NCBI GenBank assembly: GCA_965653565.1
Contig: CBFHAI010000003.1
Location: forward strand, 103,587-167,586
Direction: 5' to 3'
Length of the DNA stretch: 64,000 bases
From: JALCLA01 sp965653565
GTDB lineage: Bacteria; Pseudomonadota; Gammaproteobacteria; Xanthomonadales; Xanthomonadaceae
Shown: piece after piece, positions 10,215 to 18,733 of the stretch
How the letters are laid out: each line of letters starts with the position of its first letter
How positions within the stretch are numbered: position 1 is the stretch's first letter
Notes under the pieces: generated by a model
The model's database searches: none
The model's input: only the letters and a program-made list of their open reading frames with translations
Told to the model about the DNA's origin: nothing
Program-made: the position numbers and the translations under genes

Positions 10215-12998
10215 ATGATCGTCCGTACCGTCTTGACCGCCTTGGCGCTGGCCGCGCTTTCACCCGCCTGTTTCGCGAATGCGGGGGGCGCCACGTCCTA
10301 CACGCTGCGCGACCAGGCCAGCAGCTGCGGTGGCTGCCACGGCGCTGCGAACCCCGCGGTGGCGGTGTCGTTCGTCGGGCCCACGGCGATGCTGCCGGGC
10401 CAGACCGTGGTCTGGACGGCGAATATCAGCGGCCCGTCCAATGCCACCGCCAGAGCGGGTTTCGCCGCCGCCATCCAGAAAAAGGCGGAACTACCCACCT
10501 TCACCAACATCGCCGGCCAGCCGACCGTCACCAGCGATTCGTCGACCACCATTTCGCACGGCAGCTCGCAGGGCGCGCTCGACGTCTTCACCAACGGCAC
10601 CGCGCAGTACACGGTCAATCTGACGATGCCGGCCAACGCCGTGCTCGGCAACACCTACCAGCTCTACATGAGCGGCAACGCCGGCTTCAGCGGCGACCAG
10701 GTCGGCTGGCAGGCCCTTGCGACGAAGACGCTGACCGTTGGCCCACCGAAGCCGACCAGCCTCACCGCGAACCAGGCCACGGCCACGGCTTCCGCCATCC
10801 AGCTCACCTGGGCCGGCACGCAAGGCGAGCATTTCAAAGTGCTGCGCAAGACCGGCGGTTACCCCACCAGCGCCACCGACGCCGCGGCCACCGCCGTTTA
10901 CGAAGGCGCCAACACCAGCGCCACGGCGTCGAATCTGACCGCCGGCACGACTTACTACTTCGCCGCCTTCGGCAAGGCGCCGGCCGCGGCGGTTTACTCC
11001 GCCGACGCGGCGCTGGGCACGGCCGCCACGCTGCCCGCGAACCCGACCTCGCTCACTGCGATGGCCTCCTCGAGCACGGAAATCGGCCTGACCTGGAACG
11101 GCACGAGCGCGGAATTCCGCGTGCTCGGCAAGGCCGGCGCCTATCCGGCAAACGCTACCGATCCGACCGCCGAAGTCGTCTATCAAGGCCCGAACAAGAA
11201 TGCGGTCGACAGTGGACTGTCCGCCGGCACCGGCTATTTCTATCGCGTCTGGGGACGCGTGCCGAACACCGGGGTCTATTCCGCGAACTTCCAGCAGGCG
11301 ACGGCGACCACCACGCTGCAACCGATCGAACGCTACGTCGATGTGGTCACCGGCAGCGATCAGGCCGGCGCCAATGCCTGCAACGTGCTGGCCGCGCCCT
11401 GCCGCACCATCACGCGTGCGATGGCGGCGGCAGGCGGCGGCGACATGATCCTGGTGCAGCCGGGCACCTACAGTGTCACCAGCGGTGAAGTGTTCCCGAT
11501 CGCGTTCAAGTCCGGCGTGCAATTGATCGCCGTGGGCTCGCCGGTCGACACCTTCATCGACGGCGCCGGCGACCCGGTGCAGCGCGGCCTGTTCACCAGC
11601 ACCGGCAACAACCAGAGCACGGCGCGCATCGAAGGGTTCACCATCCGCAACGGTTTCAAGACCGACGTACCCGGCGGCTCGCCACTCGGCGGCGCGGTCT
11701 ACATCAATGCCGGCAACGCCGGGCTGTTCACCATCACGCGCAACATCTTCGCGTCGAATGAAACCCGCGGCGCGAGCGGGCTGACCTCGCTCAACCAGAC
11801 CGGCAGCCTCGGCTGGGGCGGCGCGATCGCGATTTTCTCGTCGGTGGTGAATGTCACCAACAATGTGTTCGCCGGCAATATCGCGCGCGGCGGCAGCGGT
11901 TTCGATCACTCCGGCACGCCGCTCAGCGGCAATGAAAACGGCGGCCAGGCGTCCGGCGGTGCGATCTATTTCGCCGGTTCGGGCCTGGTGGTCAACAACA
12001 GCTTCGTCGCCAACTATGCGATCGCCGGCAACGGCGGCGTGGCGTCCGATGGCAGCGGCAGCAGCGGCGTCGCGTCCGGTGGTGCGATCGATGCGGGCGG
12101 CAATCCGTCGCCGACCTTCGTCAACAATATTTTCTCGGGAAACGCGGCGCTGCCGGGCAGCGGGCAGACGCCGGATCCGTCGTTCGGCGGCGCCCTGCTG
12201 AGCGACAATTCGCCGCTGATCTCGAACAATCTGTTCTTCGGCAATCTGGTCGGCGATCAGCCCAGCGCCAGCGATACGATCGGTGTCGATGCGGTGCTGG
12301 CGGATCCGAAGTTCCAGTCGATGTCGCTGCTGCGGCTGCGCAACTCGTCGCCCGCCAATGGCGCCGGTCTGGTGGCCAATTCGCCGGCGTTCGATATCGA
12401 AGAGAACGCGCGTCCGAACCCGCCGTCGATCGGCGCCTACGAAGCTTCGTTCCTGTCGCAGACGCTGGCGTTCGGCGCGGCGCCGACGCTGTCGGTCGGC
12501 GGTACGGCGACGGTCTCGGTATCGGGCGGCCTCTCGAGCCAACCGACGCTGATCACCTCGCAGACGACCAATCGCTGCACGGTGTCCGGTACGACGGTGA
12601 CCGGCGTAAGCGCCGGCACCTGCACGCTGGTCGCCAACCGCGCCGGCGACGTCGACTACACCGCTGCCGCGCAGGTTTCGATCTCGTTCGCGGTGCTGGC
12701 GCAGCCCAGCTTCCTGCTCACGGTCACGCGCAACGGCAGCGGCGGCGGGCTGGTCACCTCGGCGCCGGCCGGCATCGATTGCGGCGCCACCTGCAGCGCC
12801 AATTTCGTCAGCGCCAGCAATGTGATCCTGACCGCCTCGCCGCACGCCGGTTCGCAGTTCATCGGCTGGACCGGCGCCTGCGCCGGTGCTCAGACCACGT
12901 GCCAGGTTTCGATGACACAGGTGCGCACGGTGAATGCGCAGTTCGACGTGACCGTGGATCCGGCGATCCATATCTTCGGCGATGGCTTCGAGCAGTAA
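10215..12998 (+). CDS. Secreted multidomain protein: CxxCH, FN3, beta-helix, DGFE tail
   Basis: Large exported protein (927 aa) of unknown function. Order: signal peptide (about 1-22), a domain with a haem-type CGGCH at residues 38-42 resembling the N-terminus of 'choice-of-anchor V' proteins, two fibronectin-III-like repeats (about 179-275 and 278-370), a right-handed parallel beta-helix region (about 377-755) rich in Asn/Gly turns such as NNVFAGN and NNIFSGN, an Ig-like segment, and one repeat ending FIGWTGACAGAQTTC and MTQVRTVNAQF. The last residues are IFGDGFEQ, a short C-terminal signature I associate with surface or secreted proteins of Xanthomonadales. A possible substrate is an extracellular polysaccharide, but no catalytic lyase motif is evident. 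Bound haem is uncertain because only one CxxCH is present. Confidence 0.8.
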   Translation: MIVRTVLTALALAALSPACFANAGGATSYTLRDQASSCGGCHGAANPAVAVSFVGPTAMLPGQTVVWTANISGPSNATARAGFAAAIQKKAELPTFTNIAGQPTVTSDSSTTISHGSSQGALDVFTNGTAQYTVNLTMPANAVLGNTYQLYMSGNAGFSGDQVGWQALATKTLTVGPPKPTSLTANQATATASAIQLTWAGTQGEHFKVLRKTGGYPTSATDAAATAVYEGANTSATASNLTAGTTYYFAAFGKAPAAAVYSADAALGTAATLPANPTSLTAMASSSTEIGLTWNGTSAEFRVLGKAGAYPANATDPTAEVVYQGPNKNAVDSGLSAGTGYFYRVWGRVPNTGVYSANFQQATATTTLQPIERYVDVVTGSDQAGANACNVLAAPCRTITRAMAAAGGGDMILVQPGTYSVTSGEVFPIAFKSGVQLIAVGSPVDTFIDGAGDPVQRGLFTSTGNNQSTARIEGFTIRNGFKTDVPGGSPLGGAVYINAGNAGLFTITRNIFASNETRGASGLTSLNQTGSLGWGGAIAIFSSVVNVTNNVFAGNIARGGSGFDHSGTPLSGNENGGQASGGAIYFAGSGLVVNNSFVANYAIAGNGGVASDGSGSSGVASGGAIDAGGNPSPTFVNNIFSGNAALPGSGQTPDPSFGGALLSDNSPLISNNLFFGNLVGDQPSASDTIGVDAVLADPKFQSMSLLRLRNSSPANGAGLVANSPAFDIEENARPNPPSIGAYEASFLSQTLAFGAAPTLSVGGTATVSVSGGLSSQPTLITSQTTNRCTVSGTTVTGVSAGTCTLVANRAGDVDYTAAAQVSISFAVLAQPSFLLTVTRNGSGGGLVTSAPAGIDCGATCSANFVSASNVILTASPHAGSQFIGWTGACAGAQTTCQVSMTQVRTVNAQFDVTVDPAIHIFGDGFEQ

Positions 12999-13003
12999 GC
13001 GCC

Positions 13004-13047
13004 GGGCGCGGTGACGAGCGCGCAAAGCGCCGCACCGCGCCCTTTTT
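13004..13047 (+). terminator. Rho-independent terminator after the secreted protein gene
   Basis: GGGCGCGGTG pairs perfectly with CACCGCGCCC (10-bp stem at 13004-13013 and 13033-13042) and is followed directly by TTTTT. It sits 5 bp after the stop of the beta-helix gene and before the convergent kinase gene. Confidence 0.88.
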
Positions 13048-13055
13048 CCGCGGCA

Positions 13056-14114
13056 TCAGCGTCGCGCTTGCATCAACGCCTGTGCGAAGGCGGCGGCCGT
13101 CGGATAGCGCGTCGCCGGATCGCGCGCCAGCGCGCGCAGCGCCACCGCATCGAGCGCCGCCGGCTGCGTGGCCTCGTGCATCGGCGCCGAAGCATTGCTT
13201 CGCGCCACCCGACTCGGCGCTTCGGGCTCGCGATACGCGGCGCTTTCCACCAGCGTGGCCCAATCGCCGGCGAACGGCGGATGCGGCCCGCGATCGGTGA
13301 GCATCAGATAAAGCAACGCCCCCAGCGCGTAGACATCGGTGGCCGTTCCGGTCGGTTCGCCGAGCAATTGTTCGGGCGCGGCGAAATCCGGCGTCAAGGC
13401 ATGATGGCGCGTCGCGCCGGGGGTGGCATCGAGCGATTTGCCGATGCCGAAATCGAGCAGCTTGCTGCGATCGGCGCCATCGACGCGCACGTTGGTCGGT
13501 TTCAGATCGCGATGCAGCACGCCGCTTTCGTGCGCGTAGGACACCGCGTCGGCGATCTGCAGCAGCACCGCCATGCGGCGCCGCAGATCCGGTTTCACCT
13601 GCGCCAGCCAGTCGTCGAGATCGAGTCCCTGCGCGATTTCCAGCACCAGATAAGGCTGCGCGTCGCGATGACTGCCGCCATCGAGCAGTCGCGCGATGCC
13701 CGGATGCACGAGGCGCGCGAGCAGTGCGCGTTCGCGCTCGAACAGATCGCGGCGCGCCATGTCGCCACCGCGCAGCAGCTTCACCGCCGCCTGCAGACCG
13801 GCCGGCACCACGCGTTCGGCGCGATAGACCGAACTCATGCCGCCGCGGCCGAGCCGTTCGATCAATCGCCAGTTGCCGATCGTCAATCCGCGCCGATCGG
13901 TGGCCGGCGCTGCGGTGGCCGAAGCGGCCACCGCGCCGATGTCGGGCAGGGCGGAGAAATCCGGCGACAGCGCGCGGCGCAGATCGGCGATCAGATCGGG
14001 ATAGATGTCGGCGCACACCGCGAGGAAGCGCTCGCGCGGTTCGCCTTCGAGTTCCAGCGCGCGATCGAGCAGCGGTTCGAGGCGCTTGAAGCGCGCCGCG
14101 CGCGCTTCGCTCAC
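13056..14114 (-). CDS. Serine/threonine protein kinase (no TPR, soluble)
   Basis: Hanks-type protein kinase of 352 aa. A 70-residue N-terminal segment precedes the kinase domain with GRGGMSSVYRAE (glycine loop), AVKLL (ATP-binding Lys), HRDLKPTN (catalytic loop), LLDFGIGK (metal-binding DFG) and TPDFAAPEQLL (APE region). There is no transmembrane segment or sensory C-terminal domain, unlike the second kinase in this window. The ATG at 14114 shares ATGA with the stop of the upstream ECF sigma gene, so the two proteins are translationally coupled and probably work together, with the kinase acting on the sigma factor or a shared target (inference). Confidence 0.9.
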   Translation of the reverse strand: MSEARAARFKRLEPLLDRALELEGEPRERFLAVCADIYPDLIADLRRALSPDFSALPDIGAVAASATAAPATDRRGLTIGNWRLIERLGRGGMSSVYRAERVVPAGLQAAVKLLRGGDMARRDLFERERALLARLVHPGIARLLDGGSHRDAQPYLVLEIAQGLDLDDWLAQVKPDLRRRMAVLLQIADAVSYAHESGVLHRDLKPTNVRVDGADRSKLLDFGIGKSLDATPGATRHHALTPDFAAPEQLLGEPTGTATDVYALGALLYLMLTDRGPHPPFAGDWATLVESAAYREPEAPSRVARSNASAPMHEATQPAALDAVALRALARDPATRYPTAAAFAQALMQARR

Positions 14115-14755
14115 GGAACGTCCGTCGCTTCCGCGTCCGCGTCGGCGTCGGCGTCGCGCAGCGTGCCGTCCGGATCGAGCGCCAGCATCAGCCAGGCCTG
14201 CGCCTTGTGCCAGTCGCGATTGACGGTACGCACGGTGATGCCGAGCAGTTCGGCGGTTTCCTGCACGGAATAGCCGGCGAAATAGCGATAAAGCACCATC
14301 TCGGCCAGGCGCGGCGAATGTTTGTCGAGTTCCTGCAACGCGGTGTCGAGTTCGATCAGTCGCGCGAAATCTTCCGCATCTTCCTGCGGCTTGGCGCGCA
14401 GTTCGCGTTCCACTTCGGCCAGACGCTGATGTTCCGACAGGCGCGAGCGCGCGTGGTCGATCAGGATCTGCCGCATCGCGCGCGCGGTGAGCGCGAGGAA
14501 ATGATTGCGATCGACCAGGCCGGGAAAATCGGCGCGCCGCAGTTTCAGATAGGCCTCGTTGACCAGCGCCGTCGTCGACAAGGTGTCGCCCGGCACCATC
14601 TTGCGCCGCTGCGCGCGCGCCAGGCGGCGCAGGTCGGCGTGCACGTAAGGCATCAGCTTGTCGAGCGGATTGGCTTCGCCGGCCGCGGCGAGCAGCGCGG
14701 AGAGTTGATCGAGCGGATCGCTGTCCGCGGGCGGTGTGGCGCCGGTTGAGTTCAC
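14111..14755 (-). CDS. ECF-type RNA polymerase sigma factor
   Basis: Alternative sigma factor of the sigma-70 ECF group often paired with Ser/Thr kinases. Visible are region 2 (LNEAYLKL-type NEAYLKLRRA; AMRQILIDHARS) and region 4 with helix-turn-helix SVQETAELLGITVRTVNRDWHKAQAWL. An acidic tail DADADADAE ends the protein. The start is uncertain: I take GTG at 14755 (VNSTGATPPADSD), which lacks a strong ribosome site. The open frame continues to 14962 but would run into the divergent ntrB gene. Its stop overlaps the kinase start by 4 nt. Confidence 0.85.
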   Translation of the reverse strand: MNSTGATPPADSDPLDQLSALLAAAGEANPLDKLMPYVHADLRRLARAQRRKMVPGDTLSTTALVNEAYLKLRRADFPGLVDRNHFLALTARAMRQILIDHARSRLSEHQRLAEVERELRAKPQEDAEDFARLIELDTALQELDKHSPRLAEMVLYRYFAGYSVQETAELLGITVRTVNRDWHKAQAWLMLALDPDGTLRDADADADAEATDVP

Positions 14756-14876
14756 GCTGGGGCCTGCGGCTGGAGGGACGAATCGGTCGGCTCGCGCGGG
14801 AAGCAGCGCGCGGCGCAGCGGATTGTGCCCCCCGCCGCGCGGGTTGGCAAAGCCGGTGCGATTGCTAAGCTGGGCC

Positions 14877-15908
14877 ATGCCCGACCGTTCGCCGCCCGAC
14901 CTCGACGCGCTCGCCACACCGCTGCTCTGGCTCGATGCCGCCGGCACGATCGCCGGCTGCAACGCGGCGTTCGCGCGCTGGCTGGGCGTCAGTGCGCGGC
15001 GCCTGATCGGTTCGGATTTCGCCTCGCTCGATGCCGAAGACGGCCGCCTGCGCGACCTGCTGGCGCGGCTCGGCGACGGCGTCGACGAGCCGTTGCGTGC
15101 GCGTCGCGTGCGCCTGCGCGCTTTCGCCGGCGCCGAATCGTTCGCCGATCTCTGGATCGGCCGTCATGGCGCCGGCGCCTTGCTCGAAGCCCATCCGACC
15201 GAAGAATTCCCCGGCGACGATCCCGCGACCTTCCTGCCGGCCGCCTTGCACGCCGCGCTCAAAGGCCTCGCGCACGAGGTGAAGAACCCGCTGGCCGGCC
15301 TGAAAGGCGCGGCCCAGTTGCTCGCGCGCCGCACCTCGGGCGATGTCGATGCGCAGCGCTACGTCGAGGTGATCCAGAACGAATGCGATCGGCTCGCCGG
15401 CCTCGTCGATCGCCTGCTCGATCCGGCGCCGCCGCGCCCGCTCGCGCCGACCAATGTGCACGAAGCGCTCGAACGCGTGCGGCTGCTGGCGGAGGCCGAA
15501 GCCGGTTGGTCGGTGCGTCTGTTGCGCGACTACGATCCGAGCCTGCCGGAAGTGCCGGCCGATGCCGATCGGCTCACCCAGGCGCTGCTCAATCTGGTGC
15601 GCAATGCGATGGAAGCCGGCGCCAGCGAAGTGCGCCTGCGCACGCGCGCCGAGCACAATGGATTGATCGGCGAGAAACCGTTTCGTCTGGCGTTGCGCAT
15701 CGAAATCGAAGACGACGGCCGCGGCGTGCCGGAAGCGCTCGCCGAACGCATCTTCCTGCCCTTGGTTTCGGGTCGCGCGGAAGGCAGTGGCCTCGGACTC
15801 ACGCTGGCGCAACAGGTCGCACGCGAACACGCCGGCTCGCTCGCCTATCGCTCGCGCCCCGGCCACACCGTTTTCACTCTGCTGCTGCCGGCCGACAGCG
15901 GCAGCTGA
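14877..15908 (+). CDS. ntrB: Nitrogen regulation sensor kinase NtrB
   Basis: Two-component histidine kinase/phosphatase acting on NtrC in nitrogen control, 343 aa and soluble. An N-terminal PAS-like domain (about 10-110) is followed by the phosphoacceptor block HEVKNPLAGLKGAAQLL with His133, then ATPase motifs LLNLVRNAMEAGA (N box), EDDGRGVP (G1) and GSGLGLTLAQQV (G2). The HEVKNPLAGL form is characteristic of NtrB. ATG at 14877 is chosen because the family start (short leader, then the PAS) fits. Its normal neighbour ntrC is not adjacent but lies at 29.2 kb, beyond the pectin/uronate genes. No glnA is seen upstream; the ECF sigma gene is divergent. Confidence 0.9.
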   Translation: MPDRSPPDLDALATPLLWLDAAGTIAGCNAAFARWLGVSARRLIGSDFASLDAEDGRLRDLLARLGDGVDEPLRARRVRLRAFAGAESFADLWIGRHGAGALLEAHPTEEFPGDDPATFLPAALHAALKGLAHEVKNPLAGLKGAAQLLARRTSGDVDAQRYVEVIQNECDRLAGLVDRLLDPAPPRPLAPTNVHEALERVRLLAEAEAGWSVRLLRDYDPSLPEVPADADRLTQALLNLVRNAMEAGASEVRLRTRAEHNGLIGEKPFRLALRIEIEDDGRGVPEALAERIFLPLVSGRAEGSGLGLTLAQQVAREHAGSLAYRSRPGHTVFTLLLPADSGS

Positions 15909-15911
15909 GCC

Positions 15912-16673
15912 TCAGCGCGCGAGCCAGCCGCCATCGACCGGCAACACGGCGCCGTTGACGTAATCCGACGCGCTCGATGCGAGGAACACCGCTGCGCCGC
16001 CCAGATCGGCCGGCTGGCCCCAGCGATTGGCCGGAATGCGCGCCAGGATGTCGCGATTGCGGATTTCGTCGGCACGCAACGCCTGCGTGTTGCTGGTTTC
16101 GAAATAGCCCGGCGCGATCGCATTGACGTTGATGCCCTGCGCCGCCCACTCGTTCGCCAGCAGCCGCGTGATGCCGAGCAATCCCGATTTGCTCGCGGTG
16201 TAGGACGCGGTGCGGATGCCGCCCTGGAAACTGAGCATCGAGACGATGTTGATGATCTTGCCCGGCCTCCGCATCGCCACCAGATGCCGCGCCACCGCCT
16301 GCGACAGGAAGAACGCCGATTTCAGGTTCACGCCCATCACCGCGTCCCAGTCGTCCTCGGTGAAATCGAGCGCGAAGCTGCGGCGGATGGTGCCGGCATT
16401 GTTCACCAGGATGTCGACGCTGCCGAAACGCGCGACGGCGCGATCGACCGCATCCGGCAGGCGCGCTACCGGTTCGAGCGGGCTTTCGATCCACAGCAGT
16501 TCGCGGCCGTGTGCGCGCACTTGCGCCGCGGTGTCGTCCGGTGCGCTGCGTCCGAGCGCAACGATGTGCGCGCCGGCCGCCGCCAGCGCCACTGCGATCG
16601 CCTGTCCGAGGCCGGTATTGGCGCCGGTGACCAGCGCCGTCTTGCCGGCGAGCGAGAAGGATTCGCTGTTCAT
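15912..16673 (-). CDS. kduD: 2-dehydro-3-deoxy-D-gluconate 5-dehydrogenase KduD
   Basis: NAD-dependent SDR enzyme reducing 2,5-diketo-3-deoxygluconate to 2-keto-3-deoxygluconate (KDG), the step after KduI in breakdown of unsaturated galacturonate. It is 253 aa, the usual length, with VTGANTGLGQ (cofactor), NNAGTIRR, the catalytic Ser region NIVSMLSFQGG, YTASKSG (Tyr/Lys), and the KduD-typical APGYFETSNTQALRAD. It lies 4 bp after kduI in the same direction, so it is co-transcribed. Its stop is 3 bp from the convergent ntrB stop. Confidence 0.93.
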   Translation of the reverse strand: MNSESFSLAGKTALVTGANTGLGQAIAVALAAAGAHIVALGRSAPDDTAAQVRAHGRELLWIESPLEPVARLPDAVDRAVARFGSVDILVNNAGTIRRSFALDFTEDDWDAVMGVNLKSAFFLSQAVARHLVAMRRPGKIINIVSMLSFQGGIRTASYTASKSGLLGITRLLANEWAAQGINVNAIAPGYFETSNTQALRADEIRNRDILARIPANRWGQPADLGGAAVFLASSASDYVNGAVLPVDGGWLAR

Positions 16674-16677
16674 GGCG

Positions 16678-17526
16678 TCACTTGAGCTGGCAGATATCGA
16701 GGGCGTGCATATCGGTGTAATCGAGATTCTCGCCGCCCATGGCCCAGATGAAGCCGTAGTTCGACGTGCCCGAACCCATGTGGATCGACCACGGCGGCGA
16801 CATCACGGCTTCCTCATTGGCCACGACGAGGTGGCGCGCGGCGTCGGGTTCACCCATGAAATGGAAAACGCGCTGGCCTTCGCCGAGCCCGAAGTAGAAA
16901 TAGATTTCCGAGCGCCGATCGTGCAGATGCGGCGGCATCGTGTTCCACACGCTGCCGGTCTTGAGCAGCGTCAGGCCGAGCAGCAGTTGCGACGAGCGGC
17001 AGGTGGCCGGCACGATGTATTGATAGATCGTGCGCTCGTTCGACGTTTCCAGTGCGCCGCGTTCGAGCGGCACGGCGCGATCGATCGAGATATGCACGGT
17101 TTCGAAGCGCGCATGCGCCGGCGTCGAAACCAGATAGAAACGCGCCGGCGCCGCAGCGTCGTTCGACGCGAAGCTCACGTCCGCACTGCCCATCGGCACG
17201 TACAGGCCGTCGCGCGGCTGCAACTCGAAGCCGGTGCCGTCGACCACCACGCGGCCGCTGCCTTCGCCGACATTGACGATGCCCAGTTCGCGCCGTTCGA
17301 GGAACGGTTTGCCCGCCGCCGACGCCGGCTCGGTCTGTGCAGGCAGCTTCAATGGGGTCGATACCGGTGCCGCACCGCCGATGACGAAGCGTTCGTAGTG
17401 CGTGTAGTCGAGCGCGATGCGGTCGGCCTCGAACAGCGAAGCCACCAGATAGCGGTCGCGCAGTTGCTCGTTGCTGGCGCCGGCCATCATGTCAGGATGG
17501 GTGGCGTGGTAAGTGCGGCGATACAT
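16678..17526 (-). CDS. kduI: 5-keto-4-deoxyuronate isomerase KduI
   Basis: Isomerase converting 4-deoxy-L-threo-5-hexosulose uronate to 2,5-diketo-3-deoxygluconate; 282 aa, matching the family. Typical features are the start MYRRTYHATHPDMM and the metal site in MPPHLHDRRSEIYFYF (His, His, Glu), with WSIHMGSGTSNYGFIW near the end. ATG at 17526 has a good AAGGAGAG ribosome site. The promoter region carries a TGACACCGGT operator 35 bp upstream. kduI-kduD forms its own two-gene unit downstream of the LacI regulator gene. Confidence 0.95.
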   Translation of the reverse strand: MYRRTYHATHPDMMAGASNEQLRDRYLVASLFEADRIALDYTHYERFVIGGAAPVSTPLKLPAQTEPASAAGKPFLERRELGIVNVGEGSGRVVVDGTGFELQPRDGLYVPMGSADVSFASNDAAAPARFYLVSTPAHARFETVHISIDRAVPLERGALETSNERTIYQYIVPATCRSSQLLLGLTLLKTGSVWNTMPPHLHDRRSEIYFYFGLGEGQRVFHFMGEPDAARHLVVANEEAVMSPPWSIHMGSGTSNYGFIWAMGGENLDYTDMHALDICQLK

Positions 17527-17559
17527 CGGTCTCTCCTTCGATTCTCGATAATCCGGCGT

Positions 17560-17574
17560 AGAAACCGGTGTCAA
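17560..17574. promoter_or_regulatory. LacI-type uronate operator upstream of kduID
   Basis: AGAAACCGGTGTCAA, read on the other strand as TTGACACCGGTTTCT. It shares the TGACACCGGT core with sites before the pectate lyase and the TonB receptor genes. It lies between the LacI-gene stop and the kduI start, where a repressor of kduID would bind. Confidence 0.68.
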
Positions 17575-17608
17575 TTCTTCGTGGCCAGGATCGAAAAGTG
17601 GGCCGGAT

Positions 17609-18733
17609 TCAACCTTGCGGCGGCTGGCAGGAGTCGCGCACCAGCAGGTGCGGCGTCACCGAAACCAGCGGCGTCGCACGGCCGCCGCGCTGCGGCGGAT
17701 CGCTGCCGAGCAGCATCGATGCCGCCTGCCGGCCCAGGTCGCGCACCGGCAACCGGATCGTCGACAGCGCTGGCCACAATTGCGACGCCAGCGGGCTGTC
17801 GTCGTAGCCGACGACGGACAGATCGCCGGGTATCGACAAGCCTTGTCGCAGCGCCGCCTTGTAAACGCCGGCGGCCATTTCGTCGTTGCAGGCGAAGATC
17901 GCCGTCGGCCGCGGCTCACGCGCCAGCAATTGCTCGGCACCGGCGACGCCCGATTCGAAGGTGTAGCCGCCTTCGTACTGGCTCTCGGCCGGCAATTCGA
18001 TGCCGCGCTTGGCGAGCGCTTCGATGAAGCCGCCGCCGCGCTCGATCGCCGAACGATAACGGCGCGGACCGGTGATCAAACCGAAATGCCGGTGCCCGAG
18101 CGACTCGAGATAGTTCGCGACTTCGGCACCGGCGGCGCGATCGTGGGTGAGCAGCATGCGCGACGGTTCGTCGAGCGGAATCGACGCGATGCGCACATAG
18201 CGCACGCCGATCGCACGCAAGGCCTCGGCCAGTTCCTGGTCTTCGGAAACGCGCGGAATCAGGATCAGGCCCCAGAGCTTCTGCTGCTGCGCGAAACGCT
18301 GAATGCCTTCGATATAGCCTTCGCTCTTGCTGTCGCACGGATGCACGACCAGTTCGAAACCCGAATCGCGCAACGCATCCAGCGCGCCGTACTGCATGTT
18401 GACGATGTACTGCGCGGTCGGGTTGTCGAACACCAGGCCGATCAGGAACGAGCGGCGGAACGCCAGTCCGCGCGCCTGCGGATCGGGCGAGTAGCCGATC
18501 TGCTGCATCAGCGCCAACACCTTGTCGCGCGTATCGGGCCGCACCAGCGGCGAATCGTTGATCACGCGCGACACGGTTTTCTTCGACACGCCGGCCAGCC
18601 GCGCGACGTCGTTGATCGTGCTCTTGGCCGCGCTGCGGCGCGCCGGCGCCGGCGCTTCTTCAGGCGTCGCGGACGCACGGGATTTGCCGACGGACTTCAT
18701 CCCGGACAGTTTATCCGACCGAACCCTCGTCAT
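17609..18733 (-). CDS. LacI-family transcriptional regulator of uronate genes
   Basis: DNA-binding repressor, about 374 aa. A basic Ala/Pro-rich leader (about 35 aa) precedes the helix-turn-helix TINDVARLAGVSKKTVSRVIN, with the hinge region DKVLALMQQIGYSPDPQARGL. The periplasmic-binding-protein-like sensor domain includes LIGLVFDNPTAQY, FACNDEMAAGVYKAA and VVGYDDSPLASQLWP. I chose ATG at 18733, which shares ATGA with the TRAP large-subunit stop; ATG at 18700 is an alternative. It is the last gene of the operon hydratase-DctP-DctQ-DctM-LacI. Three regions in this cluster share a LacI-type palindrome, so it probably represses them and itself, with a KDG-type effector (inference). Confidence 0.9.
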   Translation of the reverse strand: MTRVRSDKLSGMKSVGKSRASATPEEAPAPARRSAAKSTINDVARLAGVSKKTVSRVINDSPLVRPDTRDKVLALMQQIGYSPDPQARGLAFRRSFLIGLVFDNPTAQYIVNMQYGALDALRDSGFELVVHPCDSKSEGYIEGIQRFAQQQKLWGLILIPRVSEDQELAEALRAIGVRYVRIASIPLDEPSRMLLTHDRAAGAEVANYLESLGHRHFGLITGPRRYRSAIERGGGFIEALAKRGIELPAESQYEGGYTFESGVAGAEQLLAREPRPTAIFACNDEMAAGVYKAALRQGLSIPGDLSVVGYDDSPLASQLWPALSTIRLPVRDLGRQAASMLLGSDPPQRGGRATPLVSVTPHLLVRDSCQPPQG

